NCBI GenBank assembly: GCA_022567295.1
Contig: JADFHE010000003.1
Location: forward strand, 16,834-80,833
Length of the DNA: 64,000 bases
Reading direction: 5' to 3'
Origin: Pseudomonadota bacterium
Lineage (GTDB): Bacteria > Pseudomonadota > Gammaproteobacteria > Steroidobacterales > Woeseiaceae
The notes beneath the pieces were generated by a model. It made no database searches and was not told the origin of the DNA. It saw only the letters and a list, made by a program, of their open reading frames with translations. Shown piece after piece: positions 1 to 10,446 of this stretch. Both the position numbers and the translations under genes were made by a program. Position 1 is the first letter of the stretch. Each line of letters begins with the position of its first letter.

Positions 1-654
1 ATCGGTGCCGGCGGTATCGGTTGTGCGTCCGCAACTTACCTCGCAGCCAGTGGTGTCGGTCACCTGATCATTGCGGACTTCGATACGGTCGACATAACGA
101 ATCTTGGCCGTCAGGTGCTGTATACCCCGGCTGACGTCGGCAAACTGAAGGCCGAAATCGCTGCCAATCGTCTTCGCACCATCAATCCCGATATCGAGCT
201 ATCGACCATCACTCAGCGTTTGCAGGATGACGCCCTCGTTGCGGCAGTCCAAACATCCGATGTCGTGCTCGACGGATGCGATAATTTCGCAACTCGGTTT
301 CAGGTCAATGACGCGTGCGTTACTGCAGGTCGCCGCCTGATTTCAGGGTCGGCCATTCGGCTGGAAGGTCAACTGGCTATCTTTGGCCCGGACTTCAACG
401 TCACCCCATGCTACCGCTGCCTTTACGCCGAGGCCGACGAATCGCTGGATAGCTGCGCTGGCAACGGCGTTCTTTCGCCGGTCCCCGCTGTCATTGGCGC
501 AATGATGGCGGTTGAAGCGCTCAAGTATTTTGCCGGCATCGACAGCAAACCATCGATTTTGCGGCTATACGACGCCGCTGCGACAGAGTTTCAGTCTCTC
601 AAGATTCAAAAACGTAAAGACTGCCCGGCGTGCGCGGCGATCGGCGCAAAATGA
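1..654 (+). CDS. MoeB/ThiF/HesA-family E1-like adenylyltransferase, 5' end missing
   Basis: The reading frame is open from base 1, so the N-terminus lies outside the window; 217 residues remain. Enzymes of this family adenylate the C-terminal Gly-Gly of a ubiquitin-like sulfur carrier (MoaD or ThiS) for molybdopterin or thiamine synthesis. The Rossmann motif GAGGIGC is at the very start, followed by NLGRQ and DGCDNFATRF, which are typical of the nucleotide and substrate site. Two CxxC pairs, CYRC and CPAC, would bind structural zinc. A cysteine in SCAGNGVL sits where the family's catalytic cysteine lies. No C-terminal rhodanese domain follows. The choice between MoeB and ThiF cannot be made from sequence alone. 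It overlaps the next gene by 4 bp. Confidence 0.9.
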   Translation: MGAGGIGCASATYLAASGVGHLIIADFDTVDITNLGRQVLYTPADVGKLKAEIAANRLRTINPDIELSTITQRLQDDALVAAVQTSDVVLDGCDNFATRFQVNDACVTAGRRLISGSAIRLEGQLAIFGPDFNVTPCYRCLYAEADESLDSCAGNGVLSPVPAVIGAMMAVEALKYFAGIDSKPSILRLYDAAATEFQSLKIQKRKDCPACAAIGAK

Positions 655-1574
655 GCATCGTCGGTCTACTGCAGGCAGCCGCGGTCCTGACGATAATTCT
701 CTCATTACTGACGGCCATCGATATTCCGCACCGAAACATCGAACTGTTGTCGCATTTTCGCCTGCAGTATTTCGTCGTCTCCCTGTTGTTGACAGTGCTG
801 TTCGCCTACATGAAAACCCCGCTGATCGCGAGCGCGCTTCTGCTTACAACGATACTTAACGGTGTTTTCATTGTTCCTTGGTACTTACCTGGCAGTAGCG
901 AGCACGGCGGAGCGACACGATTGAAACTGCTGCACGCCAATGTGCAATCCTCCAACGACGACTACCAACGACTATTTGATCTCGTCGCTGCTGAAGATCC
1001 GGACATGATTTTCCTGCAGGAGGTCACCATGAGCTGGGCAAGTAGTACCAAGAGCCTGCTGCAAGACTACCCGCACGCCTACACTCAGGCACGTGATGGA
1101 AACTTTGGCATCGCCGCGTTTTCAAAGATTCCTTTCGATTCGATCCGTCACGTCGACAGCCCACCCTTTGGCTATCCAACGATCATCGCGACAACTACTT
1201 TCGAAGGACAGAAAATTACGTTCATTAGCTCGCATCCAACGATACCGGTTGGCCGGGAATTCAATGCGGCACGGAATTTACAGCTGGAAAGCCTGACAGA
1301 CTTAGTCAAAGACGCTGCTAGCCATGTCGTTTTGCTGGGTGATCTTAATGCGAGTGTCTGGGATGCGCATTACCGAAGACTGGTCATGTCGACCGGGTTG
1401 TCCAATGCCAGACAAGGGTTTGGGATATTGCCGACTTGGCCTACATTGATGCCATTCGCAATGATCCCTATCGATCATGTCCTGATTTCTGACGGAATCG
1501 GCGTGTTCAATATGAAGACCACCGGTGGCATAGGTTCTGACCACCTGCCGCTGATCGTCACTTTATCCCTGTGA
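651..1574 (+). CDS. Endonuclease/exonuclease/phosphatase (EEP) family protein, YafD-like, membrane anchored
   Basis: A 307-residue protein starting at the ATG that overlaps the previous stop (ATGA). A GTG 21 bp upstream is possible but less likely. About 85 N-terminal residues form roughly three hydrophobic segments, followed by an EEP phosphodiesterase domain. Hallmarks visible in order: LHANVQ (start of the fold), FLQEV with the metal-binding Glu, SSHP, LLGDLNAS with the Asp/Asn pair, and GSDHLP with the catalytic His at the C-terminus. The domain is known to cleave phosphodiester bonds in nucleic acids, phospholipids or inositol phosphates; the substrate here is unknown. The membrane anchor suggests the catalytic domain lies at the inner membrane. 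Confidence 0.85.
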   Translation: MSIVGLLQAAAVLTIILSLLTAIDIPHRNIELLSHFRLQYFVVSLLLTVLFAYMKTPLIASALLLTTILNGVFIVPWYLPGSSEHGGATRLKLLHANVQSSNDDYQRLFDLVAAEDPDMIFLQEVTMSWASSTKSLLQDYPHAYTQARDGNFGIAAFSKIPFDSIRHVDSPPFGYPTIIATTTFEGQKITFISSHPTIPVGREFNAARNLQLESLTDLVKDAASHVVLLGDLNASVWDAHYRRLVMSTGLSNARQGFGILPTWPTLMPFAMIPIDHVLISDGIGVFNMKTTGGIGSDHLPLIVTLSL

Positions 1575-1601
1575 CGACCAGTGGGTCCGTTAGAAACATT
1601 C

Positions 1602-1943
1602 CTAAACGCTCTTTTCCCGGATCTTGAAGAACCTGGTTTCCTGATTATCCGAAACAGCGCAGACTGTTGCGTACTCACGAATCACTTCAACACCATCGCT
1701 ACCGAATACTGTCGTTTGGATCGTGATTGTGTGGCCACTAACCCGGCGCTCCTTCGAATCAACCTCGTGACGAACGCGGCCTGCTCCTGAATAATTCGCT
1801 TGCTCGCCGATCTGGGCAACGCATATTTCTATGCTGCTATACGGTGCCTGCTCCGAGAACCCAAGTGCCGCGGACGCGCTTGACGAAATGATGAGGCCAG
1901 CGATGGCCAGTGATGTTGATATCGCTTGCTTGCTAATTTTCAT
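1602..1943 (-). CDS. Small secreted protein of unknown function
   Basis: A 113-residue product with a clear Sec signal peptide: MKISK, a hydrophobic stretch, and an ASA|AL-type cleavage site near residue 26. The mature part is about 87 residues with two cysteines (EICVA, TVCAV), which could form a disulfide. I do not recognise a family. A good ribosome-binding site (AGGAGT) lies 8 bp before the ATG. It is downstream of and co-oriented with the TetR regulator. A palindrome at 1971-1986 that closely matches the one in the tetR promoter lies just upstream, so it is probably a target of that regulator. Convergent with the YafD-like gene, with a 27-bp gap. Confidence 0.75.
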   Translation of the reverse strand: MKISKQAISTSLAIAGLIISSSASAALGFSEQAPYSSIEICVAQIGEQANYSGAGRVRHEVDSKERRVSGHTITIQTTVFGSDGVEVIREYATVCAVSDNQETRFFKIREKSV

Positions 1944-1970
1944 GGTCTTACTCCTGGTGGTAACAAATAA

Positions 1971-1986
1971 CAGAATACCTATTCTG
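1971..1986. promoter_or_regulatory. Putative TetR operator upstream of the small secreted protein gene
   Basis: Palindrome CAGAATACCTATTCTG. It shares 13 of 16 bases with the palindrome at 2597-2612 in the tetR promoter; only the three central bases differ. On the minus strand its right half reads TATTCT, a possible -10 element, in the same phase as in the tetR promoter. Regulation by the adjacent TetR protein is inferred. Confidence 0.65.
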
Positions 1987-2008
1987 ATTTGGTTAAAAAA
2001 AACGTCCG

Positions 2009-2590
2009 TTACTGCAATGCGGTCAATGTGTTTTCTACAATGCCGTCGAGTGTTTCGCGAGGGAATCCAACGCGCCCAAGTATGGCCAGGCCAAACATCG
2101 TGCTGGTCAACAGCTCTCCCGCCGCATTCACGTCGATATCCGCCCGGACCTCGCCGCGCGCCTGGGCGGACTCAAGTCCGACCGAAAACGCTTTACCCAT
2201 GCGCTTCATGAATTTCTGCAGTACGGCCCTCAGATCCTCGTCCTGGGGCGCCAATTGCATCGCCGTATGGATGAACAGGCAGCCCTTGTTTTCTTCCTGG
2301 AAGCACATGATTTCCGCGCGTTCTGCGAAAATAGCCCGAATATGATCCAGCGAAGCATCGGGTTCGAGCAAACGCAGGAATGACTGCTTGCCCATGCCGT
2401 CGGCGTACCGATCCAGCGCTTGCTCGAACAGTTCGCGTTTGTTGCCAAACGTGCCATACAGCCCGTAGCGGCTGACGCCGGTCGCGCGAACGATGTCCTC
2501 CATCGAGGTTTCCGAGTACCCCTTGGACGAAAACAGATCAACTACCTGCGTCAGTGCCGTTGCCGGATCGAATGTGCGTGTCCTGACCAT
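2009..2590 (-). CDS. TetR/AcrR-family transcriptional regulator
   Basis: 193 residues from the ATG at MVRTRTFDP. The open frame extends 12 codons upstream, but those codons cover the promoter. The N-terminal helix-turn-helix is typical: ATALTQVVDLF, then GYSETSMEDIV, ATGVSRYGLYGTFGNKREL and FEQAL. The C-terminal ligand domain has two cysteines (EIMCFQ, NKGCLFIH), resembling the TetR_C_16/YcdC-like groups, in which the ligand varies. A TTGACA / TATTCT promoter with 17-bp spacing lies directly before the ATG, and a 16-bp palindrome overlaps its -10, so it is likely autorepressed. The same palindrome precedes the next gene downstream. Confidence 0.9.
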   Translation of the reverse strand: MVRTRTFDPATALTQVVDLFSSKGYSETSMEDIVRATGVSRYGLYGTFGNKRELFEQALDRYADGMGKQSFLRLLEPDASLDHIRAIFAERAEIMCFQEENKGCLFIHTAMQLAPQDEDLRAVLQKFMKRMGKAFSVGLESAQARGEVRADIDVNAAGELLTSTMFGLAILGRVGFPRETLDGIVENTLTALQ

Positions 2591-2596
2591 GCAAAT

Positions 2597-2626
2597 CAGA
2601 ATACTCGTTCTGTTTAGGACTGTCAA
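2597..2626 (-). promoter_or_regulatory. tetR promoter with overlapping palindromic operator
   Basis: On the minus strand: TTGACA (2626-2621), 17-bp spacer, TATTCT (2603-2598). The transcription start is expected at about 2591, next to the ATG at 2590. The palindrome CAGAATACTCGTTCTG (plus strand, 2597-2612) covers the -10 and part of the spacer, the usual place for an autorepressor to block RNA polymerase. No Shine-Dalgarno sequence lies between the promoter and the start codon. Confidence 0.65.
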
Positions 2627-2643
2627 CCCGGTAGCAGAAAAGA

Positions 2644-5600
2644 TTAAGCTGCATTTGCCTCGTCAGGATCATATCCGAGATTCGGCGCCAGCCACCGCTC
2701 CGCTTCGGCCATACTCATGCCCTTGCGTTCGGCGAACGATTCAAGCTGGTCGCGACCGACCTTGCCAACTGCAAAGTATTTGGCGTCCGGATGGGCGAAG
2801 TAAAAACCACTGACCGCTGCCGTCGGGAACATGGCAAAGGAGTCCGTCAACTGCAGCCCAATGCTGGCTTCGACATCGAGCAACTCCCATAACGTGCCTT
2901 TCTCGGTGTGATCGGGACACGCGGGGTAACCCGGCGCCGGGCGAATACCGCGATAATTTTCGGCGATCAGGTCGTCATTGCTTAAAGTCTCGTCGGGTTC
3001 GTAGGCCCAGAATTCTTTTCGTACCCTGGCATGCATGTATTCGGCCGTTGCCTCAGCGAGCCGATCCGCCAGCGCCTTCAGAACAATGGCGCTGTAGTCG
3101 TCATGGTCCTTCTCGAATCGTTCGACGTGTTCATCGATACCGATACCTGCCGTAACCGCAAACCCGCCAACGTAGTCGGACAGGCCGGACTCGACCGGTG
3201 CAATGAAGTCTGCGAGACAGCCCTGCGCATGCCCTGCTGCTTTCAATCGTTGTTGACGCAAATGGCACAAACGGTGCATCGTTTCATTCCTGTCGTCGTC
3301 CGCAAACACAACAATATCATCGTGATCGATGGAGTTAGCCGGATAGAACCCGATAACGGCTCGCGCTTGCAGCCAGCGCTCCTCGATAATCAGATCCAGC
3401 ATCCCTGTCGCGTCGTCGAATAACGACGTTGCCGCCTCACCTACCGTCGCATCATCCAGTATTTGCGGAAACTTGCCGTGGAACTCCCAGGCATTGAAGA
3501 ACGGCATCCAATCGATGTAGTCACGCAGGTCGTTGAGATCGATATCATCAAATACGCGTGTGCCTGTGAACGTCGGAATCGGCACTTCATAGTTTTTCCA
3601 GTCGCACTTGTGCTTCTGTGCCCTGGCCTCATTCAGAGAAAGTTGCGGCGACAATCGTTTCTTGTTGGCGTGTCGGTCGCGGCGGCGTGCATTGTCCTTG
3701 CGCGTTTTGTCGATCAACGCGTCGCGGGTTCGCGATTCGATCAGTGCTTGTACTACGCCTACAGAACGCGAAGCATCCTTCACATAGATAACGGGTCCTT
3801 CGTATTTGGGTTCGATCTTGACCGCCGTGTGCACTGGCGATGTCGTTGCCCCACCGATAAGCAGTGGCAGCTGGTAGTCGAGGCGCTGCATCTCGCTGGC
3901 TACATGCACCATTTCATCGAGGGACGGCGTGATGAGACCAGACAATCCAATGATGTCTGCCTGCTCTCGTTTTGCCACTTCCAGGATCTTGTCGCAGGAC
4001 ACCATCACGCCAAGATCAATAACCTCGAAGTTATTGCACTGCAGAACGACACCAACAATTTTCTTGCCGATGTCATGCACGTCACCCTTGACAGTGGCCA
4101 TCACGATCTTGCCATTGGAACTGATCTCGCCACCTTTCTCGTCTTCAATAAAAGGCACCAGATGACTGACGGCCTTCTTCATTACCCGGGCCGACTTCAC
4201 GACTTGCGGCAGAAACATTTTCCCGTCGCCAAAGAGATCGCCAACGACGTTCATGCCAGCCATCAATGGACCTTCGATAACGTCGAGCGGCCGGTCGGTC
4301 GCCAGACGGGCCTCTTCAGTATCGTCGATTACGTATTCGTCGATACCGTTGACGAGGGCATGCTCGAGTCGTTTCTTGACCGGCAACTCGCGCCACGACA
4401 GATCCCTGACCTTCGCGACCGCACCGCTCTTGTGACCTCTGTAATTTTCGGCAACGGCCAGCAATTTTTCCGTGCCGTCTACGTCTCGATTGAGCACCAC
4501 ATCTTCAACAGCGTTGCGTAAGTCGCTTGGCAAGTCCGCGTAGATCGCGAGCTGCCCCGCATTAACGATGCCCATATCCATGCCCGCACGAATCGCGTGA
4601 TAGAGGAATACCGAATGGATCGTCTCACGAACCACATTGTTGCCACGAAACGAGAAAGACACATTGCTGACACCGCCGCTGACCAGGACATGCGGCAGAG
4701 CTGCCTTGATCTCACGCGTCGCCTCAATGAAATCGCGCCCATAACTGGCGTGTTCCTCGATGCCCGTTGCGATGGCGAAAATGTTCGGATCGAAAATTAT
4801 GTCGGCAGGGTCCACTCCGACCTGCTCGGTCAGAATTTCGTAAGAACGTTTGCAGATGTCGATCTTGCGCTCGGCCGTGTCGGCCTGCCCGGATTCATCG
4901 AACGCCATAACGATGACCGCGGCACCGTAGTCACGTACTAACTGCGCCTTCTCGACGAACGACTCCTCGCCCTCTTTGAGACTGATGGAGTTAACGACGG
5001 CCTTACCCTGTACACATTTGAGGCCGGCTTCGATGACCGACCACTTCGATGAATCGATCATAATTGGAAGGCGCGCGACGTCGGGCTCTGAGGCAATCAG
5101 ATTCAGGAACCTTTCCATCGCCTGCTCGGAATCGAGCATGCCCTCATCCATATTGACATCGATAATCTGCGCGCCATTTTCGACCTGTTGCCGTGCGACC
5201 GATACGGCGGCCGTGTAGTCGTCCGCCTCAATCAGGCGGCGAAAAACTGCGGAACCCGTAACGTTGCAGCGCTCGCCAATGTTCGCGAACAGATCGTCGG
5301 GACCAATACTAAACGGCTCAAGCCCGGACAAACGACAGCGAACCGGTATCTCTGGAATCGACCGCGGCGCAATGCCGTCGACAGCTTTCTTCAGCGCACG
5401 TATGTGGTCTGGTCGCGTACCGCAACATCCACCCACGAGATTAACCAGTCCGCTATTCGCGAATTCGCCGACAACATCGGCCATTTCCTCAGGCGTCTCG
5501 TCGTACTCGCCAAATTCATTGGGCAGGCCTGCATTCGGGTGCGCGCTGACGCGCGTATCAGCGATTTTCGATAGCTCGGCGATGTATTGGCGCAGCTCTT

Positions 5601-6357
5601 TCGCGCCCAATGCACAGTTCAGCCCGATCATGAAGGGGTTCGCGTGACGCACCGAGTTCCAAAATGCCTCGGTCGTCTGCCCGGACAGCGTTCGGCCGGA
5701 TGCGTCAGTGATCGTCCCGGAGATCATGACCGGAAGGTCTATACCGGTTGCCCTGAAGGCACGCTTAAGGCCCACTATTGCGGCTTTCGCGTTCAGCGTG
5801 TCGAATATCGTTTCGACCATCAGGAAATCGACGCCACCTTCAATCAGGGCAATGGCGGATAGCTCATAGGTGTCCGCGAGTTCGTCGAATTTGATGTTGC
5901 GAAAACCAGGGTCGTTAACGTCGGGAGATATCGACGCTGTACGATTGGTCGGGCCGAGCACGCCCGCCACGTAACGCGGGCTGCCGACTTTGGCGGCATG
6001 ACTGTCAGCGCATTCGCGTGCCAGTCGTGCCGCCGCTGTATTCAGTTCGGCGACCAGTTCTTCCATGCCGTAGTCGGCCATTGACGGTGCATTCGAATTG
6101 AATGTGTTGGTCTCGATGATGTCTGCGCCGGCGTCGAGGAAGCGATTGTGAATGTCGCGGATGACGTCCGGGCGCGTGATCGATAAGAGGTCGTTATTGC
6201 CCTTGAGGTCGCGCTTCCAGTCAGCGAATCTCTCCCCTCGAAAGTCGTCTTCGCTCAGGCCGAAGCTCTGAATCATTGTGCCCATCGCTCCATCGAGCAG
6301 CACAATGCGCTCATCGAGTGCACGCATCATCGATTCGATTCGATCGCCACGTTCCAT
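2644..6357 (-). CDS. metH: Cobalamin-dependent methionine synthase
   Basis: 1237 residues, close to the 1227 of E. coli MetH. It transfers the methyl group of 5-methyl-THF to homocysteine through B12. Modules in order: the homocysteine domain with zinc ligands in GLNCAL (about 250) and VGGCCGTR (about 315); the pterin-binding domain (about 340-640) containing FANIGERCN and IDVNMDEG; the cap and B12-binding domain with DVHDIGKK (about 755), whose His ligates cobalt; and the C-terminal AdoMet reactivation domain with [12 protein letters not shown]. The start is set at [11 protein letters not shown], 10 bp after the metF stop; the upstream in-frame extension overlaps metF. It is the last gene of the arsR-metF-metH operon. 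Confidence 0.97.
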   Translation of the reverse strand: MERGDRIESMMRALDERIVLLDGAMGTMIQSFGLSEDDFRGERFADWKRDLKGNNDLLSITRPDVIRDIHNRFLDAGADIIETNTFNSNAPSMADYGMEELVAELNTAAARLARECADSHAAKVGSPRYVAGVLGPTNRTASISPDVNDPGFRNIKFDELADTYELSAIALIEGGVDFLMVETIFDTLNAKAAIVGLKRAFRATGIDLPVMISGTITDASGRTLSGQTTEAFWNSVRHANPFMIGLNCALGAKELRQYIAELSKIADTRVSAHPNAGLPNEFGEYDETPEEMADVVGEFANSGLVNLVGGCCGTRPDHIRALKKAVDGIAPRSIPEIPVRCRLSGLEPFSIGPDDLFANIGERCNVTGSAVFRRLIEADDYTAAVSVARQQVENGAQIIDVNMDEGMLDSEQAMERFLNLIASEPDVARLPIMIDSSKWSVIEAGLKCVQGKAVVNSISLKEGEESFVEKAQLVRDYGAAVIVMAFDESGQADTAERKIDICKRSYEILTEQVGVDPADIIFDPNIFAIATGIEEHASYGRDFIEATREIKAALPHVLVSGGVSNVSFSFRGNNVVRETIHSVFLYHAIRAGMDMGIVNAGQLAIYADLPSDLRNAVEDVVLNRDVDGTEKLLAVAENYRGHKSGAVAKVRDLSWRELPVKKRLEHALVNGIDEYVIDDTEEARLATDRPLDVIEGPLMAGMNVVGDLFGDGKMFLPQVVKSARVMKKAVSHLVPFIEDEKGGEISSNGKIVMATVKGDVHDIGKKIVGVVLQCNNFEVIDLGVMVSCDKILEVAKREQADIIGLSGLITPSLDEMVHVASEMQRLDYQLPLLIGGATTSPVHTAVKIEPKYEGPVIYVKDASRSVGVVQALIESRTRDALIDKTRKDNARRRDRHANKKRLSPQLSLNEARAQKHKCDWKNYEVPIPTFTGTRVFDDIDLNDLRDYIDWMPFFNAWEFHGKFPQILDDATVGEAATSLFDDATGMLDLIIEERWLQARAVIGFYPANSIDHDDIVVFADDDRNETMHRLCHLRQQRLKAAGHAQGCLADFIAPVESGLSDYVGGFAVTAGIGIDEHVERFEKDHDDYSAIVLKALADRLAEATAEYMHARVRKEFWAYEPDETLSNDDLIAENYRGIRPAPGYPACPDHTEKGTLWELLDVEASIGLQLTDSFAMFPTAAVSGFYFAHPDAKYFAVGKVGRDQLESFAERKGMSMAEAERWLAPNLGYDPDEANAA

Positions 6358-6367
6358 CGTTACAATC

Positions 6368-7252
<885 letters not shown>

Positions 7253-8137
7253 TCAGGCCGCAACGGTTGCCCGGTCAGCATGTGTTGCAACGGCGAGCAA
7301 CCAGCCGGGATTCCTGGTGGGAACAGATCTGGGCGGTGCCAGCCTCATACCTGCAGCGGCTGCCCATGCAGCGAATCGCTGTCGCAATTCGTCGATGTCA
7401 GAATCCCCTACGGACGTCAGCAGCAACAGACGGCCGCCCGGCGCCAAAATGCGCTTCGCCTCGGCGACGGCCGCAGCAGCATCTTTCGCATCGATCAATA
7501 CGTCGTCGAGAATAACGGTGTCGAATTCGTTGTCCTCGAAGGGCAGCGAGACCATGTCGCCCTGCCTGAGTGTTGTGTTCGCTGAACCCGCGAGCAAAAG
7601 CTCGGCGCGCGCCAACTGTCGTGCGCCGGAATCGATATCGACACCGACCGCGCGATGTGCGCGAGACGCCAACAACTTGAGCACACGGCCCTGCCCGCAG
7701 CCAATATCCAGCAGATCACCCAGTGGTCGCGCGACCGTCAGTTCGACCAGTGCGCGATGGAGAGAGCGGTCTGCGTCCGTCGTAGCAACCAGAGCCGGAT
7801 TATCATCGGCGCGCAACTGGCGCAATTTGGCAACGTCTTTCGCAAACTGTGGCTCATCGTCAGGCAACAAGGCCAGCAATCGCCGGCGAGCGGCGGACTC
7901 CACGCCCGTATTGCGAACGCGATAAAATACGAAGTGACCGTCTTTGAATCGTTCCAGTAAGTTCACCGTACACAGTTGCTTCACATGCTGCGAGATGCGC
8001 GGCTGGCTTTGTCCCGTCACCTTGGTCAGTTCAGAGACGCTGCACTCTGCTACGACACACAATGCCGTGAGGCGTGCGCGTACGGGATCGGCGAGCGCTT
8101 TAAACTGCGACAACAGCATAGCGGTTGAGTCATTCAT
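7253..8137 (-). CDS. ArsR-type regulator fused to a SAM-dependent methyltransferase domain (SahR-like)
   Basis: 294 residues. Residues 1-90 form an ArsR winged helix (KALADPVRARLTALC, ECSVSELTKVTGQSQPRISQHVKQL). There is no CxC metal-binding pair in the recognition helix, arguing against metal sensing. Residues 145-270 form a class I methyltransferase fold: LLDIGCGQGRVLK, VGVDID, QGDMVSLPF, ILDDVL, LAPGGRLLLL. ArsR-family regulators of methionine genes that sense S-adenosylhomocysteine (SahR) are known, and the position directly upstream of metF-metH supports that role here. Ligand identity is inferred. A palindrome overlaps the start codon (8136-8163). There is no Shine-Dalgarno sequence. 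Confidence 0.9.
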   Translation of the reverse strand: MNDSTAMLLSQFKALADPVRARLTALCVVAECSVSELTKVTGQSQPRISQHVKQLCTVNLLERFKDGHFVFYRVRNTGVESAARRRLLALLPDDEPQFAKDVAKLRQLRADDNPALVATTDADRSLHRALVELTVARPLGDLLDIGCGQGRVLKLLASRAHRAVGVDIDSGARQLARAELLLAGSANTTLRQGDMVSLPFEDNEFDTVILDDVLIDAKDAAAAVAEAKRILAPGGRLLLLTSVGDSDIDELRQRFAAWAAAAGMRLAPPRSVPTRNPGWLLAVATHADRATVAA

Positions 8138-8163
8138 ATAAGAATATAACGATTCTTTTATAT
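8136..8163. promoter_or_regulatory. Palindromic operator at the arsR-metF-metH operon start
   Basis: AAGAAT (8140-8145), six bases, ATTCTT (8152-8157), a perfect 6+6 inverted repeat flanked by ATAT on the left and TTATAT on the right. It overlaps the first codon of the ArsR-methyltransferase gene. A possible -10 (TATACT, 8181-8176 on the minus strand) lies upstream, and another (TATATT, 8149-8144) lies inside the palindrome just before the ATG. A binding site for the encoded regulator is the simplest reading. Confidence 0.6.
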
Positions 8164-8382
8164 TTAATAATAAATAGTATACCCGTATGGGCGGTCGTGC
8201 GGTAGGTGGGAAGTCCCAATAACACTACGCTCGGATCAGCGAGTACTTATGCCGTCGATATTGCAGCTGTCAAAACCCAAATCCGACCGCAAACGACCGG
8301 TTGAGATCGCGGGTGTACACCGCTTATTCAGCGGGTCTTTTCCAACTGTTCATATTTCAACGGCCGCTATTCTTCAATTCGG

Positions 8383-8994
8383 TCATTCAGTAGGCAGACC
8401 CAAGTGTCTTAGGAAGTGCGGTAGCAGCTTTTTCGAGGTGGCCTCGAGGCCGACATCGATGCCTTGCCGGTGCAGGTCGGTCATTTCGAGTTCTTCGTAA
8501 CCGCAGGGGTTGATCCGCTGGAATGGCTCGAGATCAATATCCACGTTGAGTGCCATGCCGTGAAAGCTCGAGCCACGACGAATTCTCAAGCCGACGCTCG
8601 CGAGTTTGGTGTTCTCGACATAGACACCCGGCGCATCGGGTCGGGCGGCGGCCGAAACACCGTGTTCGGCCACAAAATCCACGACACTGAGCTCAAGGGC
8701 GGTTACCAATTTGCGAATACCAATTTTGGAGCGCCGTAAATCGATCAATGGATAGATCATGAGCTGGCCCGGGCCGTGATAGGTGACCTGGCCACCGCGA
8801 TCAACCTGTACGACAGGAATATCGCCGGGTGCGAGCAGGTGCTTGTCGCTGGCGTTAAGCCCCATCGTGAAAACTGGCGGGTGCTCGGTAAACCAGATTT
8901 CGTCGGGCGTGGTTTCGTCGCGGTTATCCGTGAAGTCCTGCATTTCGCGCCACAACAGAATATAGTCCTGAAGACCGCGATAACGGGTCTTCAT
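8383..8994 (-). CDS. lipB: Lipoyl(octanoyl) transferase
   Basis: 203 residues. Moves the octanoyl group from octanoyl-ACP to lipoyl domains such as the H protein encoded at 42.3 kb and 2-oxoacid dehydrogenase E2 subunits. The signature [12 protein letters not shown] spans residues 66-77. The catalytic pair is Lys130 in TKLASVG and Cys164 in INPCGYEEL. It overlaps the ybeD stop by 4 bp (ATGA), the conserved ybeD-lipB arrangement. lipA is not in the window. The next 219 bp to the arsR promoter hold no gene I can support. Confidence 0.96.
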   Translation of the reverse strand: MKTRYRGLQDYILLWREMQDFTDNRDETTPDEIWFTEHPPVFTMGLNASDKHLLAPGDIPVVQVDRGGQVTYHGPGQLMIYPLIDLRRSKIGIRKLVTALELSVVDFVAEHGVSAAARPDAPGVYVENTKLASVGLRIRRGSSFHGMALNVDIDLEPFQRINPCGYEELEMTDLHRQGIDVGLEATSKKLLPHFLRHLGLPTE

Positions 8995-9254
8995 AATGCC
9001 ATCAGCACGTCGTCGTGAGCGGATACGTCACGATAAATGTCGTCCAGTTGCTGTTGGCTGGTTGCGGTGACAGTCACTGTAATTGAGACAAAACTGCCTT
9101 TGCTGCTCAAGTTCGACTTTATGGCGTCGTCAGCGACTGGCCCCACGTGACTCTCGATCAGCTCTCGCGCCGCCGCTCGAAACTCCGGCGTATCCCGCCC
9201 CATCATTTTGATCGGGAAATCACACGGGAATTCGATTGCCGATTTTTCTCTCAT
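8991..9254 (-). CDS. ybeD: YbeD family (DUF493) protein
   Basis: 87 residues, matching the size of E. coli YbeD. It contains the family's [13 protein letters not shown] start and the [15 protein letters not shown] strand. The fold is ACT-like; the biochemical role is not established, but the gene is widely conserved between dacA and lipB. Here it starts 1 bp after the dacA stop and overlaps lipB by 4 bp, so the three are probably translationally coupled. Confidence 0.92.
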   Translation of the reverse strand: MREKSAIEFPCDFPIKMMGRDTPEFRAAARELIESHVGPVADDAIKSNLSSKGSFVSITVTVTATSQQQLDDIYRDVSAHDDVLMAL

Positions 9255-9255
9255 T

Positions 9256-10398
9256 TCACTCGAACCAGAGAGTCACACTGTCTTTCGTACGTTGCCAGAA
9301 CGATCCGGCCGGATTGTCGTCGAGGATTCGCAAAGGTGTTGTTAACAGTTCTTCACCGTCGAGGCTGATGCTGAGTTCAGCAATCGGCTGCCCGGCAGCT
9401 ACGGGCGCGACCAAAACAGCCGGAATATCCAGTTTGGACTCCAACTCTGCATACGAACCGCGACGAAATGTGACGTAGAGATCTTCGAGAACGCCCAATC
9501 GGGAATACTCGTTTGCCGACTTCCAGATTCGTGCTGTAGATATCTCGGCGCCTGCCTTGAATAACAACCGCGTCTCGAAAAAGCGGAAGCCGTAATTTAC
9601 GAGAGCCTGACTGCCGTCAGCGCGCGCCTTGGTACTGGCGGTACCCAAAACCACTGAAATGATACGCATACCATCACGTTCGGCCGATGCGACCAGACAG
9701 TAACCTGCATCTTCCGTGTGTCCTGTCTTCAGACCGTCAATAGATTCGTCCCGCCACAGCAGCGAGTTGCGATTGCTTTGCTTGATATCGTTGTACGTAA
9801 ACTCCTTTATGGAGTGCCATGCGTAATATTCCGGAAATTTCTCAATGATCGCGCGCGTCAGCGTCGCAAGGTCGCTGGCGGTCGTGGTGTGGCCTGCGGC
9901 CGGAAGCCCCGTCGCGTTCTTGAAGTGACTGGAATACATGCCAATCGCCGCTGCGTGCTGATTCATCATTTCGGCAAACACGCTTTCGCTGCCTGCAATG
10001 TGCTCGGCCAGTGCGACGCTCGCATCGTTACCTGATTGCACGATCATGCCGAGCAACAAGTCCTTGACGCTCACTCGTGTGCCGACTTCGATAAACATTC
10101 GTGAACCAGGCGTACGCCAGGCTTTCTCGCTGATAGTCACTTCTTCTTCAAGCGTTATCTGGCCCCGCTTCAGGGCACCGAAGACCACATACGTCGTCAT
10201 GATCTTGGTCAGGCTTGCCGGCGCTAACTGGAGGTCTGGATCCAGGGCCGCGATTACATGGCCTGTCTTGCCGTCGATGACAAGGTAGCTCTTAGCGCCG
10301 ATGATGGGCGCCGCCGGAGTTGGCATGGGTGCTGCGTAAGTAACTGAAGAGAAAAAGAAAATCAGGATCGCGAGCGCACGGCTTGAAAGTTGGAACAT
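9256..10398 (-). CDS. dacA: D-alanyl-D-alanine carboxypeptidase (PBP5/6 type)
   Basis: 380 residues from the ATG at MFQLSS, which has GAGG just upstream. A six-codon upstream extension is unlikely. A signal peptide ends near residue 23 (TYA|AP). The three serine-penicillin-binding motifs are intact: SLTK (62-65), SGN (122-124) and KTG (224-226). A C-terminal PBP5-type beta domain and an amphipathic tail (WQRTKDSVTLWF) for membrane attachment follow. It trims the terminal D-Ala of peptidoglycan stem peptides in the periplasm. Part of the mre-to-lipB series; 48 bp separate it from rlpA. Confidence 0.96.
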   Translation of the reverse strand: MFQLSSRALAILIFFFSSVTYAAPMPTPAAPIIGAKSYLVIDGKTGHVIAALDPDLQLAPASLTKIMTTYVVFGALKRGQITLEEEVTISEKAWRTPGSRMFIEVGTRVSVKDLLLGMIVQSGNDASVALAEHIAGSESVFAEMMNQHAAAIGMYSSHFKNATGLPAAGHTTTASDLATLTRAIIEKFPEYYAWHSIKEFTYNDIKQSNRNSLLWRDESIDGLKTGHTEDAGYCLVASAERDGMRIISVVLGTASTKARADGSQALVNYGFRFFETRLLFKAGAEISTARIWKSANEYSRLGVLEDLYVTFRRGSYAELESKLDIPAVLVAPVAAGQPIAELSISLDGEELLTTPLRILDDNPAGSFWQRTKDSVTLWFE

Positions 10399-10446
10399 GC
10401 TGCCTCTGGTGGTCAAAAAAGCTGAATCGGCGCGTATTGTACGCGG

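Noticed and set aside
3463..4521. 352-codon open frame on the plus strand inside metH
   Set aside because: Antisense shadow of a highly conserved enzyme; it has no RBS, no recognisable domain and odd composition (His/Arg rich).
8164..8382. Possible SAH or SAM riboswitch before the arsR-metF-metH operon
   Set aside because: I could not find the conserved aptamer cores, and a protein operator already explains regulation. A short CCGCT/AGCGG hairpin near 8320 is on the other strand and weak.
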